64,000 nt of DNA from Chryseobacterium sp. OV279 (lineage in GTDB: Bacteria > Bacteroidota > Bacteroidia > Flavobacteriales > Weeksellaceae). The DNA lies in contig NZ_FQUD01000003.1 in assembly GCF_900128945.1 (NCBI RefSeq), forward strand, positions 558,001 through 622,000, read 5' to 3'. Both the position numbers and the translations under genes were made by a program. Positions 55,341 through 63,967 of the stretch are shown here, in pieces. Every line of letters begins with the position of its first letter. Positions within the stretch are counted from its first letter, which is position 1. The notes beneath the pieces were generated by a model that saw nothing but the letters and a program-made list of their open reading frames with translations, was not told the origin of the DNA and did not search any database.

Positions 55341-57791
55341 CTAAAACCCTCTTTTCCTCGCCTGTTCCACCATCCGTTTAATTCTCGCGTCCAGACTTTC
55401 ACTCGAAAGTGTCTGTCTGAGGCTGTCTACTTTGATAGGGAAGCTCAGTGGAGTAAAGGTATGGGAATATTTTAAAATGATTTTTGATTTTTCAATTCTT
55501 TTAAAAGCTTTTACCAGTCGCGGTTCCTGAAGCTGCATATTGAAAACTTCGGTATAGGCTTGTCTGACAAGGAAATGATTCGGGTCGTAATCTTCCAAAA
55601 CTTTAAAAATAAGACCCGCTGAACTTTGCAATGACTTATTCGAACGCTGTTTTCCTGCGTAATTCTGAATCACCATTCCTGAAATCACAGCAATGTCGCG
55701 GAATTTTCTTCTTGCCATTTCTGCGGAATTGATACTTGCGATGACATCATTCATCAGGTTTTCGCGGGTTAGAATTTGAGCTAAATTATCTTCGTTCAGA
55801 GGAATTTCCTTGTCGCTGAAGAGTTCAAAACCATAGTCATTCATGGCCATTGAAAAAGAAATCGGGGCCAGTTTTGAAATACGGTACGCAATCAATGCTG
55901 CCATCACTTCATGAACCAAACGCCCTTCGAAAGGATACATGAAAAGATGATACCCTTCGCGGTTTTTGATTAACTCTACAAGAAATTCATCCTCTTTGGG
56001 AATATGTGAATTTTTTTCCTGACTGGCCAATAACGGATGTAAAAATTTCAGTTCCTTTTCTGAAGCCTTCGGGTTTAAGGCGTGGGAGAGTTTTTCTCTT
56101 AAAAAATGTCCTAAATTGGAGCTCAAAGGAAGTCTTCCGCCCAGATAACTCGGAGCAATTGCTCTTCCCTTTGCAGCGCGTACGTAGACAGTCATATCTT
56201 TGATCATCGCAACTTCAAGCGTTCGGCCGGCTAGAATAAATTTTTCTTCTTTTTTTAATTTTGAGATAAAATATTCTTCTACCATTCCGATATAACCGCC
56301 GGAAATAAATTTCACTTTGAGCATGGCATCACTTACGATAACGCCCATATTCATGCGGTGGAGCATAGCGATTTTCCGTGAAGTAACTTTATATAAACCG
56401 TCTTCCATGATGACGATCTTATGGAATTCTTCATAGCTTTTTAAAACACTTCCACCGATTGTGAGAAAATCCAGGATACTTTTCCATTCTTCATCGGTCA
56501 TTTCCTGGAAAGCAAATACTTTTTTGATTCTTTCAAAGGTTTCTTCGGGATAAAATCCGTCACCGACCGCCAAAGTCATCAGAAACTGAACCAGTACATC
56601 AAAACACAAAACCTGAGGTTCGCGCGGCTCGATTACTTTCTGTTTTACGGCTTCTTTCAAAGCAGCCACTTCGATCAGTTCGAGAGAATGGGTGGGAACA
56701 CAGTAGATTTTGGAGGTTTCAAAAGGGGAGTGGCCACTTCGCCCGGCACGTTGCAGAAATCTGGCAACTCCTTTAGCAGAACCGATTTGGATCACCGTAT
56801 CGACAGGTTTAAAATCAATTCCTAGATCTAAAGAAGAAGTGGAAACGACAGCTTTCAATTTTCCTGCACTTAAATTTTCTTCGATCCAGATCCGGAGATG
56901 GGCATCAATGGAACTGTGGTGAATCGCAATCTGGCCTGCAAAATCAGGATAGGCATCGAGCAAAAGCTGATACCACATTTCACTTTGACTCCGGGTATTG
57001 GTAAAAACGATCGTAGATTTTGAATCCAAAATGATGGGAACGATTTTACCAGCTAATTTGGCGCCCAAATGTCCAGCCCACGGCAGAATGTCCAGCTCAT
57101 CGGGAATAACCGGCAGGATGTCTATTTTCTTATGTTCTTTAGCGGTAATCTTTGTCCTTTTGATGTCGTAGGGAATTAAAACATCCATTGCTTCATCCAG
57201 ATTTCCTATCGTAGCTGTAATTCCCCATATTTTTACTTTTGGAACATATTTTCTTAGCTGAGAAATGGCCAGTTCGACCATAACACCGCGTTTTGAACCT
57301 AACAATTCATGCCATTCATCAACGGCGACACATTTCAATTCCTGAAAGAATCTCTCATGATTTTTCTGGCCTAAAAGCAGATGGAGACTTTCAGGAGTGA
57401 CAACGAGGATTTCTGGCATATTCCTGACCTGCTGCTGTCTTACTTTCTGGTCTGTATCTCCGTTTCTGACCCCAACGGTCCAGTCGAGGCCGATCTCATC
57501 CATGGCTTCCTGCATCGCTTTTGCAATATCTTTGGACAGGGAACGCAGGGGAGTGATCCAGATCATTTTCAATCCTTTTTTGTACTTTTCAGGATGATTC
57601 ATAAAGTCTGAAACCAGCGCCAGAAAAACAGAAAATGTCTTTCCGAATCCGGTAGGCGCCACCACCATTCCGCTGTATCCGATGCCGAATTTCTGCCAGG
57701 TGTCGATCTGAAATTTGAAAGGGGAAATGCCTTTATCAGCCATCCATTGCTGAATGACTTTGAATCCGTCGCTATTTTCAAATGCTTTCAA
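55341..57791 (-). CDS. Ligase-associated DNA damage response DEXH-box helicase (Lhr-like)
   Basis: The 816-residue helicase has Walker A APTGFGKT (about 42-49), DEWH-type motif II (AVDEWHELLGS), SKSTIVFTNTRSQSEMWY motif IV, VSTSSLDLGIDF motif V and QRAGRSGHSPFE motif VI, followed by a WH and Lhr-core C-terminal region. It is full length for the ligase-associated subfamily. It translocates on DNA using ATP. The start is one base after the ligase stop, marking tight coupling. Confidence 0.95.
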   Translation of the reverse strand: MKAFENSDGFKVIQQWMADKGISPFKFQIDTWQKFGIGYSGMVVAPTGFGKTFSVFLALVSDFMNHPEKYKKGLKMIWITPLRSLSKDIAKAMQEAMDEIGLDWTVGVRNGDTDQKVRQQQVRNMPEILVVTPESLHLLLGQKNHERFFQELKCVAVDEWHELLGSKRGVMVELAISQLRKYVPKVKIWGITATIGNLDEAMDVLIPYDIKRTKITAKEHKKIDILPVIPDELDILPWAGHLGAKLAGKIVPIILDSKSTIVFTNTRSQSEMWYQLLLDAYPDFAGQIAIHHSSIDAHLRIWIEENLSAGKLKAVVSTSSLDLGIDFKPVDTVIQIGSAKGVARFLQRAGRSGHSPFETSKIYCVPTHSLELIEVAALKEAVKQKVIEPREPQVLCFDVLVQFLMTLAVGDGFYPEETFERIKKVFAFQEMTDEEWKSILDFLTIGGSVLKSYEEFHKIVIMEDGLYKVTSRKIAMLHRMNMGVIVSDAMLKVKFISGGYIGMVEEYFISKLKKEEKFILAGRTLEVAMIKDMTVYVRAAKGRAIAPSYLGGRLPLSSNLGHFLREKLSHALNPKASEKELKFLHPLLASQEKNSHIPKEDEFLVELIKNREGYHLFMYPFEGRLVHEVMAALIAYRISKLAPISFSMAMNDYGFELFSDKEIPLNEDNLAQILTRENLMNDVIASINSAEMARRKFRDIAVISGMVIQNYAGKQRSNKSLQSSAGLIFKVLEDYDPNHFLVRQAYTEVFNMQLQEPRLVKAFKRIEKSKIILKYSHTFTPLSFPIKVDSLRQTLSSESLDARIKRMVEQARKRGF

Positions 57792-57792
57792 A

Positions 57793-59373
57793 TTATTGGA
57801 TCAGTTTTTTTATTTCTTCAAGTTCGTCTATTTCGTTTACAGTTTTGTCTTTCCGCCATCTTACAATCCTCGGAAATCTCAGGGCCACACCACTTTTATG
57901 CCTGCTGCTGAAACCTATGCCTTCAAACGCAATTTCAAAGACCAGTTCAGCTTTCACCGTACGCACCGGACCGAATTTTTCAATGGCATTTTTATTGACA
58001 AACCGGCTCACTTCCATAATTTCTTTATCCGTCAGTCCCGAATAGGCTTTCGCAATCGTCACCAGAGTATCTCCGTTTTTTACAGCAAATGTGTAATCTG
58101 TGTAGTAAGCGCTTCGTCGGCCGCTTCCTTTTTGGGCATAAATCAGGACCGCATCTATCGTGAGCGGACTTACTTTCCACTTCCACCAGTCACCTTTTTT
58201 TCTGCCGGAATGATAAGGGGAATTTTTCTGTTTCAGCATAAGCCCTTCACTGTTGATATCTCTTGAGCCTTCCCGTATTGCATTCAGGTCTTCCCAGTTT
58301 TCAAACTTAATAACTTCGGAAAGTTTAATATTTTGAGGAGTTTCATTCAGCAGTAATTCTTCCAGCATGGCCCGTCTGGCTGCGATGGATTTTTCGCGAA
58401 GATCGGTTCCTTCCAGTTCCAGAAGATCATAAACGAAGACTTCAATCGGAATGTCTGCAAGCATTTTTTTAGTTAAAGTTTTCCTGTTTAATCTTTTCTG
58501 TAATTCGTTAAAATTTAAAACATTAGAATCCTTTACCGCAAGTATCTCTCCATCTAAAACAAAGTTGCCTTTCATGGCCTGTACGGTATCCCTGATTTCC
58601 GGAAACTGATCGGTTACGAGTTCTTCGCCTCTTGACCAAATAAAGACTTCATCATTCCTTTTGATGATCTGTCCGCGGATTCCGTCCCACTTATATTCGA
58701 TCTGCCAGTCTTCAGGATTTCCAAGTTCTTCCAGTTCTTTTTCCAGCGGATAAGCCAGGCAGAAAGGATAGGGTTTTGAATTATCCGGATTGATATTCTC
58801 AGCCGAAATCAGTTCCTGAAATGAAACTTCTCCGGGAATCCATTTCCCCATCAGACTGTGCATTAAAGTACTGGATTCCTGAGATGAAAATTTAGTAAGA
58901 GCATTAATCAGCGTTTTATCCGAAACCCCGATTCTGAAACTTCCGCCTAATAATTTATTAAATATGAGACGTTCTGTATAATCCAACCCATTCCATGACT
59001 GCAGTACAAAATCTTTCTTTTCTGTTTCGGATTTGTCCTTTAAACTGACAATATCCAACATCCATTGAGAAAGGGGACGGTCAATTTTTTCCGAAGGCGG
59101 AGGAAGAATCAGAGAAATGGTTTCGCCCAGATCTCCCACCGAAGAATAGCTTTCCTGAAATAACCAAAAAGGCAGTTTTGTGATCTCCAGGGCCCATTCT
59201 TTCATATAATTGGTATTGACATTCCTTTTAGGTCTTTTACCCGTAAACAACGCAATAAACCATACTTTATCTTCATCGGGAGCACGTTCCAGATAATCGA
59301 TAATAGCATCTATTTTGGCATTGGTCTTATTGGTCGTTTCCAAAGCATTGATTAAATCTGCAAAATGTTTCAT
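57793..59373 (-). CDS. ATP-dependent DNA ligase of the ligase-associated repair cluster
   Basis: The 526-residue enzyme has an N-terminal DNA-binding domain (1-200) and the adenylation domain with the active-site Lys228 in IEYKWDGIRGQI, then motifs FVLDGEILAV (III-like), EGLMLKQKNSPYHSGRKKGDWWKWK (IV-V) and an OB-fold tail. It seals nicks with ATP. Its start overlaps the exonuclease stop by four bases (ATGA). The main replicative ligase in these bacteria is NAD-dependent, so this one serves repair. Confidence 0.94.
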   Translation of the reverse strand: MKHFADLINALETTNKTNAKIDAIIDYLERAPDEDKVWFIALFTGKRPKRNVNTNYMKEWALEITKLPFWLFQESYSSVGDLGETISLILPPPSEKIDRPLSQWMLDIVSLKDKSETEKKDFVLQSWNGLDYTERLIFNKLLGGSFRIGVSDKTLINALTKFSSQESSTLMHSLMGKWIPGEVSFQELISAENINPDNSKPYPFCLAYPLEKELEELGNPEDWQIEYKWDGIRGQIIKRNDEVFIWSRGEELVTDQFPEIRDTVQAMKGNFVLDGEILAVKDSNVLNFNELQKRLNRKTLTKKMLADIPIEVFVYDLLELEGTDLREKSIAARRAMLEELLLNETPQNIKLSEVIKFENWEDLNAIREGSRDINSEGLMLKQKNSPYHSGRKKGDWWKWKVSPLTIDAVLIYAQKGSGRRSAYYTDYTFAVKNGDTLVTIAKAYSGLTDKEIMEVSRFVNKNAIEKFGPVRTVKAELVFEIAFEGIGFSSRHKSGVALRFPRIVRWRKDKTVNEIDELEEIKKLIQ

Positions 59374-60392
59374 GGCTCGGGATTTTCAATAATTTCTTTT
59401 TCAGATTCTTCTTCGTCTTCACCAAACAGGGTTTCTACAACATCGGATTTAATACCAATTTCATTTAAATATTTTGAGAAGATTTCGGTCTGTCCGTGGG
59501 TGACGTGTACAATCTCGGCTTCTGTAGCTTTTACGGCCTGCAAAAGTCCTTTCCAGTCCGCGTGATCGCTCATGGCAAATCCTGCATCGGCACTGCGCCA
59601 TCTTCTGGCTCCGCGTACCTGCATCCATCCTGAACAGATCGCTGTTGCAGCATCCGGTATTTTTTTAATGATATTGCTATCCAGTAAAGCCGGAGGAACA
59701 ATAACGATTTCGTGCTGGACTTCTTTTGGGTTCTCCTTAAAATCAGCGATTTTGTATTCCGGAAGGTTGATGCCTACGGATTCAAAAGCTTCATTCAATC
59801 TTCCAATGGAATTATGAACATAGATTTTTCCTAAACCTTCCACAGCTTTCATGATTCGCTGAGCTTTTCCCAACGAATATCCTATAAATACTGAAGTTTT
59901 TGAATTTTCCTGGTTTTTAAGTACCCAGGTCTGAAGTTTTTTATTGAGATCAGGAACTTCCAGCCAGTTGTAAATAGGCAGTCCGAAAGTACTTTCCGTC
60001 ACAAATTCATTGCATTTTACCAGTTCAAACGGAGTACTCAGACCATCCTCCTGTACTTTATAATCTCCTGAAATAACGGTAACATATCCTTTGTATTCCA
60101 GTCTGATCTGAGCTGACCCGATGATATGTCCGGCAGGATGCAGTGAAACTTTCACACCGTTCAGAATCACCGTTTCCCCATATCCTACACTCTGGCATTC
60201 AATATCTATCCCAATCCTTTGATACAGAATTGGTTTTGTATAATGGTGGCAAAGGTATTTTTTCATTCCCCAGCGGGCATGATCGGCATGTCCGTGTGTG
60301 ATGACGGCGAGGTCAACGGGTCTCCACGGATCGATATAGAATTTCCCCTGTGGACAGTAAATGCCTTTTTTTGTGAATGTGATTAATTTCAA
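59370..60392 (-). CDS. Ligase-associated DNA damage response exonuclease (MBL fold)
   Basis: The metallo-beta-lactamase/beta-CASP-type protein has ITHGHADHARWG (metal-binding HxHxDH), HPAGHIIGSAQI, VISGDYKVQ and AMSDHADWKGLL. No ATG is available near the N terminus; I choose TTG 60392 (341 residues), which gives the homolog-like start LKLITFTKKGIYCPQGKFYIDPW, rather than TTG 60434, which adds 14 unmatched residues. It is the first gene of the cluster, divergent from a TetR gene. Confidence 0.88.
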   Translation of the reverse strand: MKLITFTKKGIYCPQGKFYIDPWRPVDLAVITHGHADHARWGMKKYLCHHYTKPILYQRIGIDIECQSVGYGETVILNGVKVSLHPAGHIIGSAQIRLEYKGYVTVISGDYKVQEDGLSTPFELVKCNEFVTESTFGLPIYNWLEVPDLNKKLQTWVLKNQENSKTSVFIGYSLGKAQRIMKAVEGLGKIYVHNSIGRLNEAFESVGINLPEYKIADFKENPKEVQHEIVIVPPALLDSNIIKKIPDAATAICSGWMQVRGARRWRSADAGFAMSDHADWKGLLQAVKATEAEIVHVTHGQTEIFSKYLNEIGIKSDVVETLFGEDEEESEKEIIENPEP

Positions 60393-60507
60393 TGGTGTGA
60401 TTGGTTTATATTTAATCTTCAAAAACCTAACCAATCCTTGTTTTTCTTTAAAAATTGTAGATGCTTTTAAATTTAATTTTTAAAATCAATTTTATTTTGT
60501 ATTTTTA

Positions 60508-60527
60508 TCTACCTACTAATAGATAGA
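60508..60527 (+). promoter_or_regulatory. Palindrome directly before the TetR-family gene
   Basis: TCTACCTA-CTAA-TAGATAGA, seven of eight arm positions complementary, ending three bases before ATG 60531. Candidate autoregulatory operator. Confidence 0.5.
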
Positions 60528-60530
60528 TTT

Positions 60531-61082
60531 ATGAGCACGAAAGATAAAATCATTGAAATCGGAAATAAGTTTCTGGTTGAAAAGGGGTATAATGCCTTTA
60601 GCTATGCTGATATTTCGAAAAGTATCAACATAAAAACATCATCTATACATTATCACTTTCCTTCTAAAGTTGATCTTTGTCTGGCCATTATCGAAGTACA
60701 TCAGCAACGTATCCTTAATCTGAAACATTCTCAAAATGGACTTTCAGCAACAGAAAAATTACAAGGTCTTTTTAATTACTATCTATCATTAATTGATAAA
60801 CAGCAAATCTGTCTGACCGGGACTTTAGCCTCAGATTATAATTCATTGGATGAAACCATCACAGAAAAGCTGAAGGAATTTAATGAAATCATTCTGTCTC
60901 ATACCACGGCAATCTTAGAATCCGGTATTGATAAAAAAGAATTCCACATGATCAAGAATTGTCAGTTAAAGGCAATGGAACTTTTATCTCTCTTAGTTGG
61001 GTTAGCACAAATAGGGAGGTTATATAGCAAAGATGAAATTCAGCTTTTAATGGATGAAATTATTAACAATCTAAAACTTTAA
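60531..61082 (+). CDS. TetR/AcrR-family regulator paired with a DUF4442 gene
   Basis: The 183-residue protein has a TetR helix-turn-helix (about 1-50, YNAFSYADISKSINIKTSSIHYHFPSKVDLC) and a C-terminal ligand domain. It precedes the DUF4442 gene by two bases, so both are one operon. A palindrome overlaps the region just before its start. It is divergent from the repair cluster, whose promoter region it shares; whether it controls that cluster is open. Confidence 0.88.
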   Translation: MSTKDKIIEIGNKFLVEKGYNAFSYADISKSINIKTSSIHYHFPSKVDLCLAIIEVHQQRILNLKHSQNGLSATEKLQGLFNYYLSLIDKQQICLTGTLASDYNSLDETITEKLKEFNEIILSHTTAILESGIDKKEFHMIKNCQLKAMELLSLLVGLAQIGRLYSKDEIQLLMDEIINNLKL

Positions 61083-61084
61083 CA

Positions 61085-61618
61085 ATGACTTTTTACCAAA
61101 ATATAAGCAAATACGGAGCAAAAATCGTTGGTCTGCCAAAACTTTTCAAATGGGCATTCAACTTATCACCTATGTACCGCAGAAGTACTGCCAGGATAGA
61201 ATTTGTATCCAAGGATTTGTCACAGATTTGTATTAAGCTCCCTATCAGTTATAGAAACAAAAATTATATGGGAACTATTTTTGGTGGCAGTATGTTTTCT
61301 TCAGTAGATCCAATACCCATGGTTCAGCTGATCTATCTTACGGATCACAAATATGTTATTTGGGATAAATCTGCAGAAATCTATTTTAAACGTCCTGCTC
61401 ATATTGACCTCTATGCTGAGTTTGTTTATACAGAAGAAGAGCTTAATGAAATAGCGGAACGGATAAAAACCGAAAAGGAAATTGTCATTGTTAAAACAAC
61501 CCAGCTTACAGATAAAAATAAGGACACCCTTTACTGTGAAATAAAGAAGACCATCTACATTGCCGATAAAAATTTTTATAAACAAAAGCGGGAATTAAAA
61601 AAAAGTACTTCTGAATAA
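61085..61618 (+). CDS. DUF4442 hotdog-fold protein
   Basis: The 177-residue product matches DUF4442, a hotdog-fold family related to acyl-CoA thioesterases: FNLSPMYRRSTARIEFVSKDLSQICIKLPISYRNKNYMGTIFGGSMFSSVDPIPMVQL. The NYMGTIFGGS segment corresponds to the helix of hotdog thioesterases. It probably acts on an acyl thioester; its substrate is unknown. It is co-transcribed with the TetR gene, so it may be the regulated enzyme of that unit. Confidence 0.85.
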   Translation: MTFYQNISKYGAKIVGLPKLFKWAFNLSPMYRRSTARIEFVSKDLSQICIKLPISYRNKNYMGTIFGGSMFSSVDPIPMVQLIYLTDHKYVIWDKSAEIYFKRPAHIDLYAEFVYTEEELNEIAERIKTEKEIVIVKTTQLTDKNKDTLYCEIKKTIYIADKNFYKQKRELKKSTSE

Positions 61619-61823
61619 CAGAAATCAATAAATATTTTTCCCTTATCATCATGGTTTACTCCATGATCGTCTCTTTATATTCGACAAAGTCTGTTTTCTA
61701 TACAGATATTTTTATGAGCTTGTGTCATTTTGAGCCTCCCACCAACAAAAAATTGAACCACACACCAACAATCTTCCCTTCAAAATCCCTGACATTTGTA
61801 TCTGTAACAATAAGAAATACAAA

Positions 61824-62615
61824 ATGAGCAAAACTATTTTAATTACAGGTGCAGCAAGCGGTTTCGGGAAGATAGCCGCATTTGATCTTGCTAAAAAAGG
61901 ACACAAAGTAATCGCAACCGCACAGGTTTATCCACAGGTAAGTGATTTAATCCGTGAGGCGGGTGAATTGGGAATTGAACTAACCGTTGATAAACTGGAC
62001 GTGACCAATTCAAGGGATATCGCTTATATCCACCAAAAATATGATATTGATATTTTAATCAGTAATGCCGGTATTATGGAAGGTGGCCCTATTGCAGAGC
62101 AGCCATTGGAATTTATCCGCTCTATGTTTGATGTGAATGTCTTCGGTGGATTGGAACTTGCACAGGGTTTCGTTAAGAAATTCATTGAGCAGAAAAAACC
62201 GGGTAAAATTGTGTTCACCACTTCTATGGGAGGTTTATGGACAGTACCTTACGTGGCGGCATACTGTGCTTCGAAACACGCTATGGAATCTATTGCAGAA
62301 GGTTTAAAAACCGAACTGGCTCCGTTTAACATCAAGATCGCAACGTGTAATCCGGGAGTTTTCGGAACAGGATTCAATGACAGAGGAGTAGATTCGATTT
62401 TCCGTTGGTATGATCCGAAAGTGAATTTCACACCGGAGTCTTCTTTCGATGGCGTTGCTGAATCTCTGGCGCATCAGCTGGATCCTCAGTCTATGGCTGA
62501 TGTGATTGTGAACGTTGCACTGGATGAAAATTCCAATTTCAGAAATGTGCATCCTAAAGAAACGGAAGATTTTGTAAAACAGCTTCAGGCAGATGCATGG
62601 ACGGCAAAAAGTTAA
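61824..62615 (+). CDS. Short-chain dehydrogenase/reductase
   Basis: The 263-residue enzyme has the NAD(P)-binding TGAASGFGK at its N terminus, the NAG motif in ILISNAGIMEGG, the catalytic Ser in VFTTSMGGLW and the YxxxK pair in AAYCASKHAM. It oxidises or reduces an alcohol/ketone with NAD(P)H. It is followed at three bases by an HbpS-like gene and then an AraC regulator, which form one unit. Substrate unknown. Confidence 0.92.
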   Translation: MSKTILITGAASGFGKIAAFDLAKKGHKVIATAQVYPQVSDLIREAGELGIELTVDKLDVTNSRDIAYIHQKYDIDILISNAGIMEGGPIAEQPLEFIRSMFDVNVFGGLELAQGFVKKFIEQKKPGKIVFTTSMGGLWTVPYVAAYCASKHAMESIAEGLKTELAPFNIKIATCNPGVFGTGFNDRGVDSIFRWYDPKVNFTPESSFDGVAESLAHQLDPQSMADVIVNVALDENSNFRNVHPKETEDFVKQLQADAWTAKS

Positions 62616-62618
62616 ATC

Positions 62619-63020
62619 ATGAGCATCACTTATAAACAGGCTGCAAAAGCACTTCACGCGGCTATAGAAAAGGCTGGATCCATCAATATTCCGGTAAGTA
62701 TTGTGGTGGTAGATAATGGCGGACATTTGATGACATTGGCACGGCTGGACAGCGTTTACGGGGTTATTGATTTTGCTCTTAAAAAAGCAAAAACCGCAGT
62801 GATGTTCGGGGTTGACAGCGATGTCATGGGAAGTATCATTGCCGGAGCAGATATGCACGGATATGGTATGCTGAATTCCAATGGCGGACTTTTAACGATT
62901 GCCGGTGGAGTAGTGATCAAAGATGTTGAGGGAAAAATCATTGGAGCCATAGCATCTTCCGGGGGAACTCCCGAGCAGGACAAAGAGATTGCAGAGGCTG
63001 GTGCTTCTGTTATGGGTTAA
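62619..63020 (+). CDS. GlcG/HbpS-family protein
   Basis: The 133-residue protein matches the heme-binding/GlcG family: INIPVSIVVVDNGGHLMTLARLD near the start and GGLLTIAGGVVIKD and GAIASSGGTPEQDKEIAEAGA near the end. Members bind heme or small molecules, or act as accessory proteins of oxidoreductase operons. It lies between an SDR gene and an AraC regulator, a common grouping for this family. Confidence 0.88.
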   Translation: MSITYKQAAKALHAAIEKAGSINIPVSIVVVDNGGHLMTLARLDSVYGVIDFALKKAKTAVMFGVDSDVMGSIIAGADMHGYGMLNSNGGLLTIAGGVVIKDVEGKIIGAIASSGGTPEQDKEIAEAGASVMG

Positions 63021-63038
63021 ATTTCAGATATTTGTATC

Positions 63039-63842
63039 ATGGAAAGAACTTCTGAGATCATATTCGACAAACTGGTGTATTCATGTGCCTTTGAAACGTA
63101 CAGGGGACATGAGGAATTTATTCCGGATCATTTTCTGGGTTTCCAGCTGTCCGGTGAAACGCATGCTTTTCATGACAAAGGAAAAACCATCATAAAAGAA
63201 AATACAGTCGTTATCGTACGGAAAAATCAATTGATCCGTACGGTAAAACATCCTTCAAAAAATGAAAAGTATGAGTTTCTTTCCATAACGCTGGATCAGG
63301 AAACGCTTCGGCAATACGCTGCTGAAAATAAAATGGCTGCTGCGGAAAGATTTCCCGATACCGAAAAGCTGTTTTTTGAACCGGATGAGTTTTTCAGAGG
63401 ATATTTTGTTTCGTTGCTGCCCTATGTTGACAAGACTAAAACAGCAACTTCCAGATTGGTTATTTTAAAGATCAAAGAAGCGATAGAACTCATTCTGCAA
63501 AGTAATCCTGATTTTAAAAACCTCCTTTTTGACTTTTCTGAACCACATAAGATTGATCTGAAAGAATACATGAATAAAAATTTTATGTTCAATGTATCGG
63601 TGGAAACTTTTGCCAGGCTTACAGGCCGCAGTTTGTCGGGATTTAAGCGTGATTTTAACAAAGCATTCAACACAACCCCCAAACAGTGGCTTAAAGAAAA
63701 AAGGCTGGAAGAAGCGTATTATCTGATCCGGCACAGAGATAAGAAACCGTCAGATATTTATCTTGAGCTGGGATTTGAAAATCTTTCTCATTTCTACTAT
63801 TCGTTCAAACAGAAGTTCGGAATGACTACCAGTGAGATTTAA
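63039..63842 (+). CDS. AraC-family transcription regulator at the end of the SDR operon
   Basis: The 267-residue protein has an N-terminal sensor of about 160 residues (HFLGFQLSGETHAFHDKGKTIIKENTVVIVRKNQLIRTV) and a C-terminal AraC domain with VSVETFARLTGRSLSGFKRDFNKAFNTTPKQWLKE and DIYLELGFENLSHFYYSFKQKFGMTTSE. It lies 18 bases after the HbpS-like gene and is likely to control its own operon. Confidence 0.88.
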   Translation: MERTSEIIFDKLVYSCAFETYRGHEEFIPDHFLGFQLSGETHAFHDKGKTIIKENTVVIVRKNQLIRTVKHPSKNEKYEFLSITLDQETLRQYAAENKMAAAERFPDTEKLFFEPDEFFRGYFVSLLPYVDKTKTATSRLVILKIKEAIELILQSNPDFKNLLFDFSEPHKIDLKEYMNKNFMFNVSVETFARLTGRSLSGFKRDFNKAFNTTPKQWLKEKRLEEAYYLIRHRDKKPSDIYLELGFENLSHFYYSFKQKFGMTTSEI

Positions 63843-63868
63843 CAATAAAAAAACACATCTATAATAAA

Positions 63869-63895
63869 AAAGGAGCAGCGATAAACTGCTCCTTT
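63869..63895 (+). terminator. Terminator of the SDR-HbpS-AraC operon
   Basis: AAAGGAGCAG-CGATAAA-CTGCTCCTTT, ten perfect pairs; the T tail is short. Confidence 0.8.
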
Positions 63896-63967
63896 GTTTA
63901 TGAGGTTTGGAAGATGGAAGTTATTGACACCGCGGTCAGAACTGTAGGACAGTATATTTGGATAATT

